Origin: an uncultured Clostridia bacterium
Lineage (GTDB): Bacteria > Bacillota > Clostridia > Christensenellales > Borkfalkiaceae
NCBI GenBank assembly: GCA_946627905.1
Contig: CAMOVY010000047.1
Coordinates: forward strand, 1 to 8,485
Direction of reading: 5' to 3'
DNA: 8,485 bases
The translations under genes were made by a program, and so were the position numbers. Of this stretch, positions 1-6,994 are shown piece after piece. Numbering within the stretch: position 1 is the first letter of the stretch; each line of letters starts with the position of its first letter. The notes beneath the pieces were generated by a model. The model was not told where the DNA came from and ran no database searches. It saw only the letters and a program-made list of their open reading frames with translations.

Positions 1-1
1 A

Positions 2-3000
2 AAATCGGTAAGATTGTTTAACCGCTACGACGTAGAAAACGTAGAAAAAAAACAGTTTGAAAAAGCGGTAAAAACCATACTTTCCGAACCGCAGCTCGAC
101 GACGTGTATTACGATTTACCCGATATAAAAGGCAAAGTTTTCGCCGCGGAATATCTTGCGGGGCAGTTTGACCAGCGCGCGGATTCCGCCAAGCAGTGTA
201 TGCGTATTTCTTCCTGCGGCGATAATCCCGAAGTGCGTACCGCAAGGGTGTACGCGTTAATCGGCGACGTGTCTGACGAAGAGTTTACCGCCGCAAAGAA
301 ATATCTTATCAATCCCGTGGATTCTAAAGAAGCGGACGCTATTAAGCCCGCAACGCTTAAAATCGAATTTTCCGTACCTAAAACTGTTAAAACGGTTAAA
401 GGGTTTATTTCGATGGGCGATGAAGAACTTAAAACCTTTATCGCCGAAAACGGACTTGCTATGGATTTGGACGATATCCGTTTTTGCAGGGATTATTTTT
501 TAAGCGAAAAGCGCGACCCCACGATAACGGAAATAAAGGTTATAGATACCTACTGGTCGGATCATTGTCGCCACACCACCTTTTTAACGACAATCGACAA
601 GGTAAAGTTTAACGACGCGCTTACGGAAAGGACTTTTCAAGAGTATCTTGCGGGCAGAAAAGAAATAGACAGAGTTAAGCCCGTAAACCTTATGGATATA
701 GCGACCCTTGCGGCGAAGGTTTTAAAAAAGCGCGGGCTTTTAGATAAACTTGACGAATCGGAAGAAATCAACGCCTGTACGGTCAATATAGAGATAGAGA
801 GAAACGGAAAAAAAGAACCGTGGCTGTTGCTTTTTAAGAACGAAACGCATAATCACCCGACCGAGATAGAACCGTTCGGCGGCGCGGCAACCTGTATAGG
901 CGGCGCAATACGCGACCCGCTGTCCGGCAGGGCGTACGTGTACGCGGCTATGCGTATAACGGGTGCGGCAGACCCCACCGTTCCCGTGTCGGAAACGGTA
1001 AAGGGCAAACTTCCGCAGAGAAAAATTTGTCAGACGGCGGCGGCGGGCTATGCTTCTTACGGCAACCAGATAGGGCTTGCGACGGGGATTGTTGACGAAG
1101 TGTACCACGCGGGGTATGCGGCAAAGCGTATGGAAATAGGCGCGGTAATCGCCGCGGCTAAAAAAGAAAACGTCAAAAGAGAGCGCCCGCAATCGGGCGA
1201 CGTCGTTATACTTCTCGGCGGCAGAACGGGCAGGGACGGAATAGGCGGCGCGACGGGTTCGTCTAAAGCGCACAACTTAAAGTCGGTGGAAAACTGCGGC
1301 GCTGAAGTTCAGAAAGGCAACGCGCCCGAAGAAAGAAAACTCCAGCGGTTATTCAGAAACCCGAAAGCCGCTAAAATGATAAAACGGTGCAACGACTTCG
1401 GTGCGGGCGGGGTGTCCGTCGCCGTCGGCGAACTTGCGGACGGACTTAATATAAATCTCGATTTAGTACCCAAAAAGTACGAAGGGCTTGACGGTACGGA
1501 ACTCGCTATTTCCGAATCGCAGGAACGTATGGCGGTGGTCGTCGACAAAAAAGACGTTCCCGAATTTTTGGCAATCGCCCACTCGGAAAACACCGAAGCG
1601 ACCGCTATTGCCGAGATAACGGACGAAGGCAGACTTAAAATGTTCTGGCAAGGCAGCGCCGTCGTCGATATTTCCCGCGAGTTTTTAAATTCCAACGGCG
1701 CGGAAAAACATATTACAATCGAAACGGAAAAACCGTCCGATTACCGAAAGCCCGCCGTAGCGGATTTTAAATCGGCGTATAAAGCGCTGGTATCAAATCT
1801 CAACGTGTGCGACAAGCGCGGACTTTCCGAACGGTTCGACTCGACGATAGGTGCGGGCACGGTGCTTATGCCGTTCGGCGGCAAAACGCAGCGCACACCC
1901 GTTCAGGCTATGGTAAACAAAATCTCTACGGAAACGGGCGACACAAGCGATTGTTCGTTTATGGCGTGGGGGTATAATCCCGAAATTTCCGAAAAAAGCC
2001 CCTATCACGGCGCGTATCTTGCGGTTATTGAAAGCGTTAGTAAACTTATAGCGTCAGGTTCTGAATTTAAGGACGTGTACCTTACTTTTCAGGAATATTT
2101 TGAAAAGCCGATGAAAGCCCCTAAGCGTTGGGGCAAACCCCTTTCCGCCTTGCTCGGCGCGTACAGGGCGCAGATGGGATTAGAGATTGCCGCTATCGGC
2201 GGTAAGGACAGTATGAGCGGCAGTTTCGAAAATCTTGACGTGCCGCCGACGCTTGTTTCCTTTGCGGTTTCGACGGGCAAGATAAAAGACGTCGTTTCAA
2301 ACGATTATAAAGCCGCGGGGCATAAGGTAAGGTTGCTTTTGCCCGAAATTGCGGAAGACGGTTTGCCCGACCTAAAGTCGCTTAAAGATAACTATAAAAA
2401 GGTTTACGCGCTTATATCCGCGGGCAAAGTGTATTCGGCGTTTACGCCGACGTTCGGCGGTATTGCCGAAGGGGTATTTAAAGCCTGCCTTGGAAACGAT
2501 TTTGGTTTTACGTTCGATAAAAACGTAAACTTAAACGATATTTTCGCCTACTCTTACGGCGCAATCGTTTTGGAAACGGAAGAAAATGTCGGCGTACTTC
2601 TCGGCGAAATCACGTCGGACGGCAAGATAACACTTAAAGGTGAAAGCGTATGCGTTGCGGAACTGTTTAACGCCTACCGCGCGCGGCTTGAAAGCGTGTA
2701 TCCGACTTTGGAAGAGAAAGAATACGCTAAAACTCAAACTTTTTCTTACGAAAGTAAGAATTTTTATGCGCCCAAGGACTTTTACGCTAGGCCCGAATTT
2801 TTAATTCCCGTGTTTTACGGCACTAATTGCGAGTACGACACGGCTAAAGAAGCAGAAAGGGCGGGCGGTAAAGCGGAAATTTTCGTTGTCAACAATATGA
2901 CCGAAAAGGACATTGAAAAAAGCGTGGATATGTTCGCTGAAAAGCTTAAGTCGGCGCAGGCGCTGTTTATCCCCGGCGGGTTTTCGGGCGGGGACGAACC

Positions 3001-3592
3001 CGAAGGTTCGGGTAAGTTCATAATGGCGTTTATGAGAAACGCTGCGGTAAAAGAAGAAGTGCAAAACCTACTTGATAGAAGAGACGGACTTATCGCGGGC
3101 GTATGCAACGGTTTTCAGGCGCTTATTAAATTAGGGCTTGTGCCGTACGGTAAAATAACCGATACGGACGAAAATTCGCCCACTTTGACTTTTAACACGA
3201 TAGGTCGCCACCAGTCAAGGCTTGTAAGAACGCGGGTTGCGTCGACAAAGTCGCCGTGGCTTAAAGAAGTAAACGTCGGCGACGTGTTCACCGTGCCTAT
3301 ATCGCACGGCGAAGGCAGGTTTTTAGCAAGCGAAACGGTTATAAAAGAACTTGCGGAAAACGGGCAAATTGCCACGCAGTACGTGGATATGGGCGGGAAC
3401 GCCACTATGGATATAAGGTTTAACCCCAACGGTTCGGCGTACGCGATAGAAGGCATTACGAGTAAAGACGGCAGGGTGTTAGGCAAAATGGGGCACAGCG
3501 AACGCATAGGCAAGGGCTTATATAAAAACGTAGCGGGCGAATACGATATAAAACTTTTCCTGTCCGCAGTAAAATACTTTAAGGGTAAATAA
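2..3592 (+). CDS. purL: Phosphoribosylformylglycinamidine synthase, single-chain form, 5' end outside window
   Basis: The enzyme converts FGAR, glutamine and ATP to FGAM, the fourth step of cytoplasmic purine synthesis. Residues below are counted from the TTG codon at 14. The frame is open to the left edge and reads KSVR before FNRYDVE, matching the VRxxNRYDVE stretch that family members carry some 30-40 residues in, so the true start lies upstream and the TTG is not a start. Synthetase motifs follow: SDHCRHTTF near 181, KNETHNHPTEIEPFGG from 275, GGRTGRDGIGGAT from 402, a CNDFGAGGVS loop, and IGGKDSMSG near 728 in the second AIRS-like half. The C-terminal class I glutaminase has nucleophile Cys1031 (GVCNGFQ) and His1161/Glu1163 (GHSER), spaced much like the E. 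coli triad. All key residues are present and the frame is unbroken. No clear hairpin terminator follows the TAA. Confidence 0.98.
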   Translation, partial: KSVRLFNRYDVENVEKKQFEKAVKTILSEPQLDDVYYDLPDIKGKVFAAEYLAGQFDQRADSAKQCMRISSCGDNPEVRTARVYALIGDVSDEEFTAAKKYLINPVDSKEADAIKPATLKIEFSVPKTVKTVKGFISMGDEELKTFIAENGLAMDLDDIRFCRDYFLSEKRDPTITEIKVIDTYWSDHCRHTTFLTTIDKVKFNDALTERTFQEYLAGRKEIDRVKPVNLMDIATLAAKVLKKRGLLDKLDESEEINACTVNIEIERNGKKEPWLLLFKNETHNHPTEIEPFGGAATCIGGAIRDPLSGRAYVYAAMRITGAADPTVPVSETVKGKLPQRKICQTAAAGYASYGNQIGLATGIVDEVYHAGYAAKRMEIGAVIAAAKKENVKRERPQSGDVVILLGGRTGRDGIGGATGSSKAHNLKSVENCGAEVQKGNAPEERKLQRLFRNPKAAKMIKRCNDFGAGGVSVAVGELADGLNINLDLVPKKYEGLDGTELAISESQERMAVVVDKKDVPEFLAIAHSENTEATAIAEITDEGRLKMFWQGSAVVDISREFLNSNGAEKHITIETEKPSDYRKPAVADFKSAYKALVSNLNVCDKRGLSERFDSTIGAGTVLMPFGGKTQRTPVQAMVNKISTETGDTSDCSFMAWGYNPEISEKSPYHGAYLAVIESVSKLIASGSEFKDVYLTFQEYFEKPMKAPKRWGKPLSALLGAYRAQMGLEIAAIGGKDSMSGSFENLDVPPTLVSFAVSTGKIKDVVSNDYKAAGHKVRLLLPEIAEDGLPDLKSLKDNYKKVYALISAGKVYSAFTPTFGGIAEGVFKACLGNDFGFTFDKNVNLNDIFAYSYGAIVLETEENVGVLLGEITSDGKITLKGESVCVAELFNAYRARLESVYPTLEEKEYAKTQTFSYESKNFYAPKDFYARPEFLIPVFYGTNCEYDTAKEAERAGGKAEIFVVNNMTEKDIEKSVDMFAEKLKSAQALFIPGGFSGGDEPEGSGKFIMAFMRNAAVKEEVQNLLDRRDGLIAGVCNGFQALIKLGLVPYGKITDTDENSPTLTFNTIGRHQSRLVRTRVASTKSPWLKEVNVGDVFTVPISHGEGRFLASETVIKELAENGQIATQYVDMGGNATMDIRFNPNGSAYAIEGITSKDGRVLGKMGHSERIGKGLYKNVAGEYDIKLFLSAVKYFKGK

Positions 3593-3621
3593 AAGGTCGA
3601 TAATCTAATTTTTTATAATTA

Positions 3622-3650
3622 TTGCACTCGCCTTTTTTCTGTGTTATAAT
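3622..3650 (+). promoter_or_regulatory. Sigma-A promoter with extended -10 for the small membrane protein
   Basis: The -35 box TTGCAC (3622-3627) is separated by 17 bp from a perfect TATAAT (3645-3650). A TG one base upstream of the -10 gives the extended form TGtTATAAT. Transcription would start near 3657, about 25 bases before the ATG. This makes the gene independently transcribed, although read-through from purL is also possible. Confidence 0.85.
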
Positions 3651-3681
3651 AGCCATATCGTTAAAGAAATAGGGGAACGAT

Positions 3682-4128
3682 ATGGAATTAAACAACAACG
3701 GAGTGGAAAATAGCGCGAAAACTAAACATAATCGCCCTTACAAAGAAGTCTATCGTTCGGGCGCTATTGCAGGAACGATTTTTGCTTGTATCGCTTTGTT
3801 TTTTGTTTATTTGGTGGTTGTTGACGCAATAGACACTATACACAAATTTGAAAAACTCAGAGAAGAAGGGTCTTTTATGGGTATAGGTGTCGGCGTTTTT
3901 CTTATGCTGGCACTTTGGTTTGCGGTTTTGATAGGTATAGGGGCGTCAATTATATCGGGCGTACTTTGTACTAACAGTATAATTTCGTATCGCAAAACCG
4001 TTAACGTGCAGAACAACGTTGAGATTTCAAAAAGACCTTTGATATTCAGCATCGTCAGTGCGTCTTTGTCGGCACTTTCTTGCGTCGCTATTATAATAAC
4101 TATGGTTGTGTTTTATTCTGTTTTGTAA
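3682..4128 (+). CDS. Small three-helix membrane protein of unknown function
   Basis: I do not recognise this 148-residue protein. It has a polar, Asn/Lys-rich N-terminus of about 25 residues, then three hydrophobic segments at roughly 28-50, 66-96 and 118-147. Between the first two lies a short charged loop (KFEKLREEG), and between the last two a polar loop with basic residues (SYRKT to SKRP). It ends almost directly after the last helix. There is no signal peptidase site, no lipobox and no catalytic motif I can name. The start is supported by AGGGGA at 3671-3676, five bases before the ATG. The second segment is glycine-rich (GIGVGVF, GIGASIISG). The layout resembles the many uncharacterised small integral membrane proteins of Bacillota. 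The gene stands alone between purL and a convergent mnmA and is bounded by its own promoter and terminator, so context gives no function. Confidence 0.85.
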   Translation: MELNNNGVENSAKTKHNRPYKEVYRSGAIAGTIFACIALFFVYLVVVDAIDTIHKFEKLREEGSFMGIGVGVFLMLALWFAVLIGIGASIISGVLCTNSIISYRKTVNVQNNVEISKRPLIFSIVSASLSALSCVAIIITMVVFYSVL

Positions 4129-4150
4129 GCGGATAAGAATTTAAAATCCA

Positions 4151-4187
4151 TCTCCCCCGCAGGCTTTGCCTGCGGGGGAGAAGTTTT
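4151..4187. terminator. Bidirectional intrinsic terminator between convergent genes
   Basis: A perfect 14-bp inverted repeat (4151-4164 with 4168-4181) encloses a three-base loop, TTT; eleven of the pairs are G-C. On the plus strand AAGTTTT follows the stem. On the minus strand the stem is followed by TGGATTTT, whose T-run lies at 4143-4146. It lies 22 bases after the stop of the membrane protein gene and 21 bases after the stop of mnmA, as expected for a shared terminator of convergent genes. The T-runs are short. Confidence 0.85.
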
Positions 4188-4202
4188 AAAACGTAAATTT
4201 TA

Positions 4203-5279
4203 TCAGAATATCGCTTTTTCTATAACGCCGCCGCCTATGCACTTTTCGCCCTGATAAAACACGGCGAACTGCCCTTCGGTTATGGCGCGCTGTTTTTCGT
4301 CGAAATCTACCTGAATAAATCCGTCGTTTATTTTCACCGTGCAACCCTGTTCGGGCTGGCGGTAGCGGAACTTCGCCGTGCAATGGAATTCTTTTTCTTG
4401 CGGGGCAAAGGGTATCCAGTTGACCGCGTTTAATATAAGCCCTTTGCTGTAAAGTCTTTCTTCCCCCCCGTGCGCCACGTATAATATATTGTTTTTAAGG
4501 TCTTTTTCGATAACGAACCATCTGCCGCCGTCGTCGCCTTTCTGTCCGCCGATATTAAGTCCGCGGCGCTGACCTAAAGTGTAGTACATAAGTCCCGTAT
4601 GTTCGCCGATTTTTTTGCCGTCCGTCGTTATTATGTCGCCTTTTTTCGCGGGCAGATATTTGGATAAAAAATTCCTGAAATTCCGTTCGCCTATAAAGCA
4701 TATGCCTGTGGAATCCTTTTTCGCGGCGGTGGCAAGCCCGTTTTTTTCGGCGATTTTACGAACTTCCGCTTTATCGAGCCGCCCCAGCGGAAACAAAACC
4801 CCGTCTAACTGTTCCTGCGACAGTTGGTTTAAAAAATAGGTCTGGTCTTTACTTTGGTCTTTGGCTTTTAAAAGGTAATGCACGTCCTTATCGTGTAAAA
4901 TATCGCAATAATGCCCCGTCGCGATGTAGTCCGCGCCGAGTTCTTTCGCTTTTTCTTTAAAATCCTTGAATTTTATTTCGCGGTTGCATAAAACGTCGGG
5001 GTTGGGGGTTCTGCCCGCCGCGTATTCCTTTAGAAAATAAGAAAACACCCTGTCCATATATTCTTTGGCAAAGTTTACGGAGTAATAGGGAATTCCGATT
5101 TTATTCGCCACGCGCCTGACGTCAGCAAAGTCTTCTTCACCCGTACACGCACCGCAAGCGTCGACTTCTTCCCAGTTGTTCATATAAAGCCCGATTACGT
5201 TGTACCCTTGCTCTTTTAAGATTAGCGCCGCGACCGAACTGTCCACGCCGCCGCTCATACCCACGACTACCGTTTTCAT
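4203..5279 (-). CDS. mnmA: tRNA-specific 2-thiouridylase MnmA
   Basis: MnmA adds the 2-thio group to wobble uridine 34 of tRNAs for Lys, Glu and Gln in the cytoplasm. It activates the uridine with ATP and takes sulfur from a persulfide relay. The 358 residues match the usual family length. The N-terminal PP-loop ATPase motif is GMSGGVDSS (7-15). The two family cysteines are present: Cys98 in NPDVLCNREIKF and Cys194 in STGICFIGERNF. Other family stretches are ATGHYC (120-125), KDQTYFLNQL (144-153) and YYTLGQRRGLNIGG (232-245). The C-terminal part from about 280 fits the beta-barrel domain. A CGAC pair (Cys42, Cys45) lies in the insert before the EEDFADVRRVA helix. The ATG fits the MSGG spacing and is preceded by a modest AGGT about five bases upstream. 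The gene has its own promoter and no cysteine desulfurase gene beside it. Confidence 0.98.
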   Translation of the reverse strand: MKTVVVGMSGGVDSSVAALILKEQGYNVIGLYMNNWEEVDACGACTGEEDFADVRRVANKIGIPYYSVNFAKEYMDRVFSYFLKEYAAGRTPNPDVLCNREIKFKDFKEKAKELGADYIATGHYCDILHDKDVHYLLKAKDQSKDQTYFLNQLSQEQLDGVLFPLGRLDKAEVRKIAEKNGLATAAKKDSTGICFIGERNFRNFLSKYLPAKKGDIITTDGKKIGEHTGLMYYTLGQRRGLNIGGQKGDDGGRWFVIEKDLKNNILYVAHGGEERLYSKGLILNAVNWIPFAPQEKEFHCTAKFRYRQPEQGCTVKINDGFIQVDFDEKQRAITEGQFAVFYQGEKCIGGGVIEKAIF

Positions 5280-5307
5280 TTTTTACCTATGAATTTTGAT
5301 TTATAAA

Positions 5308-5336
5308 ATGATAACATATTTTGCTTTAAAATACAA
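5308..5336 (-). promoter_or_regulatory. Sigma-A promoter for mnmA
   Basis: Read on the minus strand, the -35 TTGTAT (5336-5331) and -10 TATCAT (5313-5308) are 17 bp apart. A TG one base upstream of the -10 again gives an extended form (TGtTATCAT). The start point would be near 5301, about 22 bases before the mnmA ATG. The -35 box is weak, so the extended -10 probably carries much of the strength. Confidence 0.7.
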
Positions 5337-5362
5337 CTTTGCGCTAAAGGTTTATAAAATAC

Positions 5363-5391
5363 TTGATATTTTTTGCTATAAACTATATAAT
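5363..5391 (+). promoter_or_regulatory. Sigma-A promoter for the CNNM/CorC-type gene
   Basis: TTGATA (5363-5368), a 17-bp spacer and a perfect TATAAT (5386-5391) form a near-consensus promoter. Transcription would start near 5398, leaving a leader of about 47 bases. It is back to back with the mnmA promoter, with only 26 bp between the two -35 boxes, so a protein bound there could affect both units. Confidence 0.88.
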
Positions 5392-5399
5392 ATTATCAC

Positions 5400-5432
5400 T
5401 ATCCCGTGCGACGATAAAGTGAATTCGGGATA
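5400..5432 (+). promoter_or_regulatory. Inverted repeat in the leader, beside the ribosome binding site
   Basis: TATCCCG (5400-5406) and CGGGATA (5426-5432) are exact inverted repeats with a 19-base loop. They start at about the first transcribed base. The right arm ends one or two bases before the AAGGGGGA ribosome binding site (5433-5440). The stem is only 7 bp with a long loop, so a role in translation control or transcript stability is only a possibility; the repeat may be chance. Confidence 0.35.
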
Positions 5433-5444
5433 AAGGGGGATTTT

Positions 5445-6713
5445 ATGCCGGACGGCTCTGTTCCGCTGCTTATCGCTTTAATAGTTCTTATTATTCTGTC
5501 GGGGTTTTTCTCCGCGGCGGAAACCGCGTTTTCCTGCGCAAGCAGAATAAAACTCCGCGCTTTGGCTGTCGGCGGCAACAAGCGCGCGGCTAAAACGCTT
5601 GAACTCGCGGAAAACAAATTCGACAAACTTCTTTCTACGATACTTGTCGGGAATAATATAGTAAACATCACCGCGGCAACGCTTGCCGCCGTGTTTTTTA
5701 CCAAGATTTTAGCGGACACGGGCGCAGACCCGTCGCTTATATCCACCGTTGTTATCACACTTGCCGTACTGTTATTCGGCGAGATAACGCCTAAATTTTT
5801 AGCGGCGGCACACCCCGAAAAGTTCGCCATGACCTTTTATCCTTTAACCGTGTTTTTCTTTTGGCTGCTTTACGCGTTTAATTTCGTGTTCGGCGGCTGG
5901 AAATGGCTTATAGGCAAAATTTTCCGCATAAAAGGCGAAGATAAAATCACCGAAGAAGAAATTATGACGGTGGTTGAAGAAGCGGAAGAAGACGGCACGA
6001 TTAGAAAAGACGAAACGCGCCTTATCCGCTCGGTTATAGAATTCGACGACGTGGAAGTCGGCGACATTTTAGTGCCGCGCGTCAACATGGTCGCGGCGGA
6101 CGTTAACTCTTCGATGGAAGAAATAAAAAACATTTTCGATAAAGAAGGTTATTCGCGTCTTCCCGTTTACGAAAACTCTATAGATTCTATTATCGGCACT
6201 ATTCACGAAAAGGATTTTTTCTCGGCTTTCCTTGCGGGGGAAAAGAACGTAAGGCATATTATGCAACCCGCGGTGTTTACCACCGAACATATTAAAATTT
6301 CAAACCTACTTCGCCAACTCCAAAAGAAAAAAGTGCATATGGCGGTCGTTTTGGACGAATACGGCGGCACGGCGGGCTTAATCACGCTTGAAGACGTTTT
6401 AGAAGAACTTGTCGGCGAAATCTGGGACGAGCACGACGAAGAAATAAATTACTTCCGCAAAAGCGGCGACTTTACTTTGGTTGATGCGGGCGTGCCGCTT
6501 TCGGACTTTTTTTCGCATTTTGAACTCGGCGGCGAAGAAGAAAAGTTTGACACGATAACTTTAAGCGGCTGGCTTATCGAAAGAGTAGGTGAAATTCCCA
6601 AAACGGGATTTAAGTTTTATTATCTTAATCTTGAAATCGAGATAACGAAAGCGACCGTAAAACGCATTTTGCAAGTAAAAGTTTCCGTAAAACAGCCGCC
6701 CGAAGAAGAATAA
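5445..6713 (+). CDS. CNNM/CBS-pair/CorC-HlyC family membrane protein, probable divalent-cation transporter
   Basis: The 422-residue protein has the full three-domain order of this family. First is a DUF21/CNNM membrane domain with hydrophobic segments near 5-25, 63-88, 98-118 and 130-156, including the conserved SGFFSAAETAFS (19-30), LVGNNIVNI (67-75) and FGEITPK (111-117). A cytoplasmic acidic linker (ITEEEIMTVVEEAEEDG) follows. Next is the paired CBS module, about 205-325, with DILVPR (207-212), YSRLPVYE and VLDEYGGTAGLITLEDVLEE (302-321). Last is a CorC_HlyC domain, about 340-412. Family members are linked to Mg2+ or other divalent-cation export or resistance; the 'hemolysin' label often given to them is historical. 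CBS pairs usually bind adenine nucleotides, but I cannot assign the ion here. The start is set by AAGGGGGA five bases from the ATG. The C-terminus ends in QPPEEE. Confidence 0.93.
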   Translation: MPDGSVPLLIALIVLIILSGFFSAAETAFSCASRIKLRALAVGGNKRAAKTLELAENKFDKLLSTILVGNNIVNITAATLAAVFFTKILADTGADPSLISTVVITLAVLLFGEITPKFLAAAHPEKFAMTFYPLTVFFFWLLYAFNFVFGGWKWLIGKIFRIKGEDKITEEEIMTVVEEAEEDGTIRKDETRLIRSVIEFDDVEVGDILVPRVNMVAADVNSSMEEIKNIFDKEGYSRLPVYENSIDSIIGTIHEKDFFSAFLAGEKNVRHIMQPAVFTTEHIKISNLLRQLQKKKVHMAVVLDEYGGTAGLITLEDVLEELVGEIWDEHDEEINYFRKSGDFTLVDAGVPLSDFFSHFELGGEEEKFDTITLSGWLIERVGEIPKTGFKFYYLNLEIEITKATVKRILQVKVSVKQPPEEE

Positions 6714-6749
6714 TACAAATCAATATATAAAATATATAGTTTATATCCT

Positions 6750-6770
6750 TGCGCCGCCTGTCGCGGCGCA
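6750..6770 (+). other. GC-rich hairpin just upstream of the tRNA
   Basis: TGCGCCGC (6750-6757) and GCGGCGCA (6763-6770) pair perfectly over 8 bp around the loop CTGTC. The hairpin lies 36 bases after the stop of the CNNM/CorC-type gene and seven bases before the first base of the tRNA. It has no T-run on either side, so it is not a standard intrinsic terminator. It may protect the 3' end of the upstream mRNA or shape the tRNA precursor leader. The flanking sequence 6714-6749 is very AT-rich and holds no promoter I can support. Confidence 0.6.
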
Positions 6771-6777
6771 GAATAAC

Positions 6778-6854
6778 GCACTCGTAGCGCAATTGGATAG
6801 AGCGTCGCCCTCCGACGGCGAAGGCTGTGGGTTCGACTCCCGTCGAGTGCACCA
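6778..6854 (+). tRNA. tRNA-Arg, anticodon CCG, CCA encoded
   Basis: The cloverleaf folds fully. The acceptor stem is GCACTCG/CGAGTGC (6778-6784 with 6844-6850), followed by discriminator A and encoded CCA (6852-6854). The D arm is GCGC-AATTGGATA-GAGC, with one G-A mismatch at the third pair. The anticodon stem TCGCC/GGCGA is perfect around the seven-base loop CTCCGAC, with anticodon CCG at 6812-6814, which reads the Arg codon CGG. The variable loop is five bases. The T arm is GTGGG-TTCGACT-CCCGT, with two G-U pairs at its outer end. It is either transcribed from an unrecognised promoter or carried by read-through from the gene upstream. Confidence 0.97.
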
Positions 6855-6855
6855 A

Positions 6856-6891
6856 ACAACTCCCGAAAAGTTTTCGGGAGTTGTGGTTTTT
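6856..6891 (+). terminator. Intrinsic terminator of the tRNA unit
   Basis: Exact 14-base arms (6856-6869 and 6871-6884, centred on G6870) form a hairpin with CAACTCCCG paired to CGGGAGTTG; the innermost A-T pairs must open into the loop. GG and then TTTTT (6887-6891) follow. The hairpin begins two bases after the CCA end, so the tRNA is the last product of its transcript. Confidence 0.92.
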
Positions 6892-6907
6892 AAATTTGCG
6901 GAAAGGC

Positions 6908-6936
6908 TTGACAAAATTTTGGCAAAGAGCCATAAT
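6908..6936 (+). promoter_or_regulatory. Sigma-A promoter for the first lipoprotein gene
   Basis: A perfect -35 TTGACA (6908-6913) stands 17 bp from CATAAT (6931-6936), a one-base departure from the consensus -10. The start point would be near 6943, giving a leader of about 52 bases that contains the palindrome at 6951-6966. Confidence 0.88.
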
Positions 6937-6950
6937 ATAGACAACGTAAA

Positions 6951-6966
6951 CGGTTTTTAAAAACCG
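6951..6966. promoter_or_regulatory. Perfect 16-bp palindrome in the leader of the first lipoprotein gene
   Basis: CGGTTTTT is followed at once by AAAAACCG, a perfect two-fold symmetric site starting about eight bases after the expected transcription start. In DNA this is a typical shape for a dimeric repressor operator. In RNA it would give a six-pair stem with a UUAA loop, which is weak. I cannot name a regulator. Confidence 0.4.
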
Positions 6967-6994
6967 ATAAAAAATTTTTAGGGAGTAAACGACA

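Noticed and set aside
14..16. TTG as the start codon of purL
   Set aside because: The frame stays open to the left edge and the upstream codons continue the family's VRxxNRYDVE stretch, so this TTG is an internal Leu codon.
740..1695. Long minus-strand open frames inside purL (740-1273 and 1309-1695)
   Set aside because: They are antisense to fully conserved purL motifs, their products are Arg- or Ser-rich without family signals, and no promoter or ribosome binding site was found for them.
4615..4839. Plus-strand open frame opposite mnmA
   Set aside because: It lies within the conserved part of mnmA that encodes Cys194 and has no ribosome binding site or recognisable product.
5399..5830. 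Minus-strand open frame opposite the CNNM/CorC-type gene
   Set aside because: It overlaps the conserved membrane domain on the other strand and the promoter region, with a low-complexity Ser/Ala-rich product.
6721..6749. AT-rich stretch as the tRNA promoter
   Set aside because: TATA-like hexamers are present (for example TATAGT at 6735-6740), but no -35 box lies at a suitable distance.
6836..6854. tRNA 3' end as an attachment site for an integrated element
   Set aside because: No second copy of the tRNA 3' end and no integrase gene were seen in the window.
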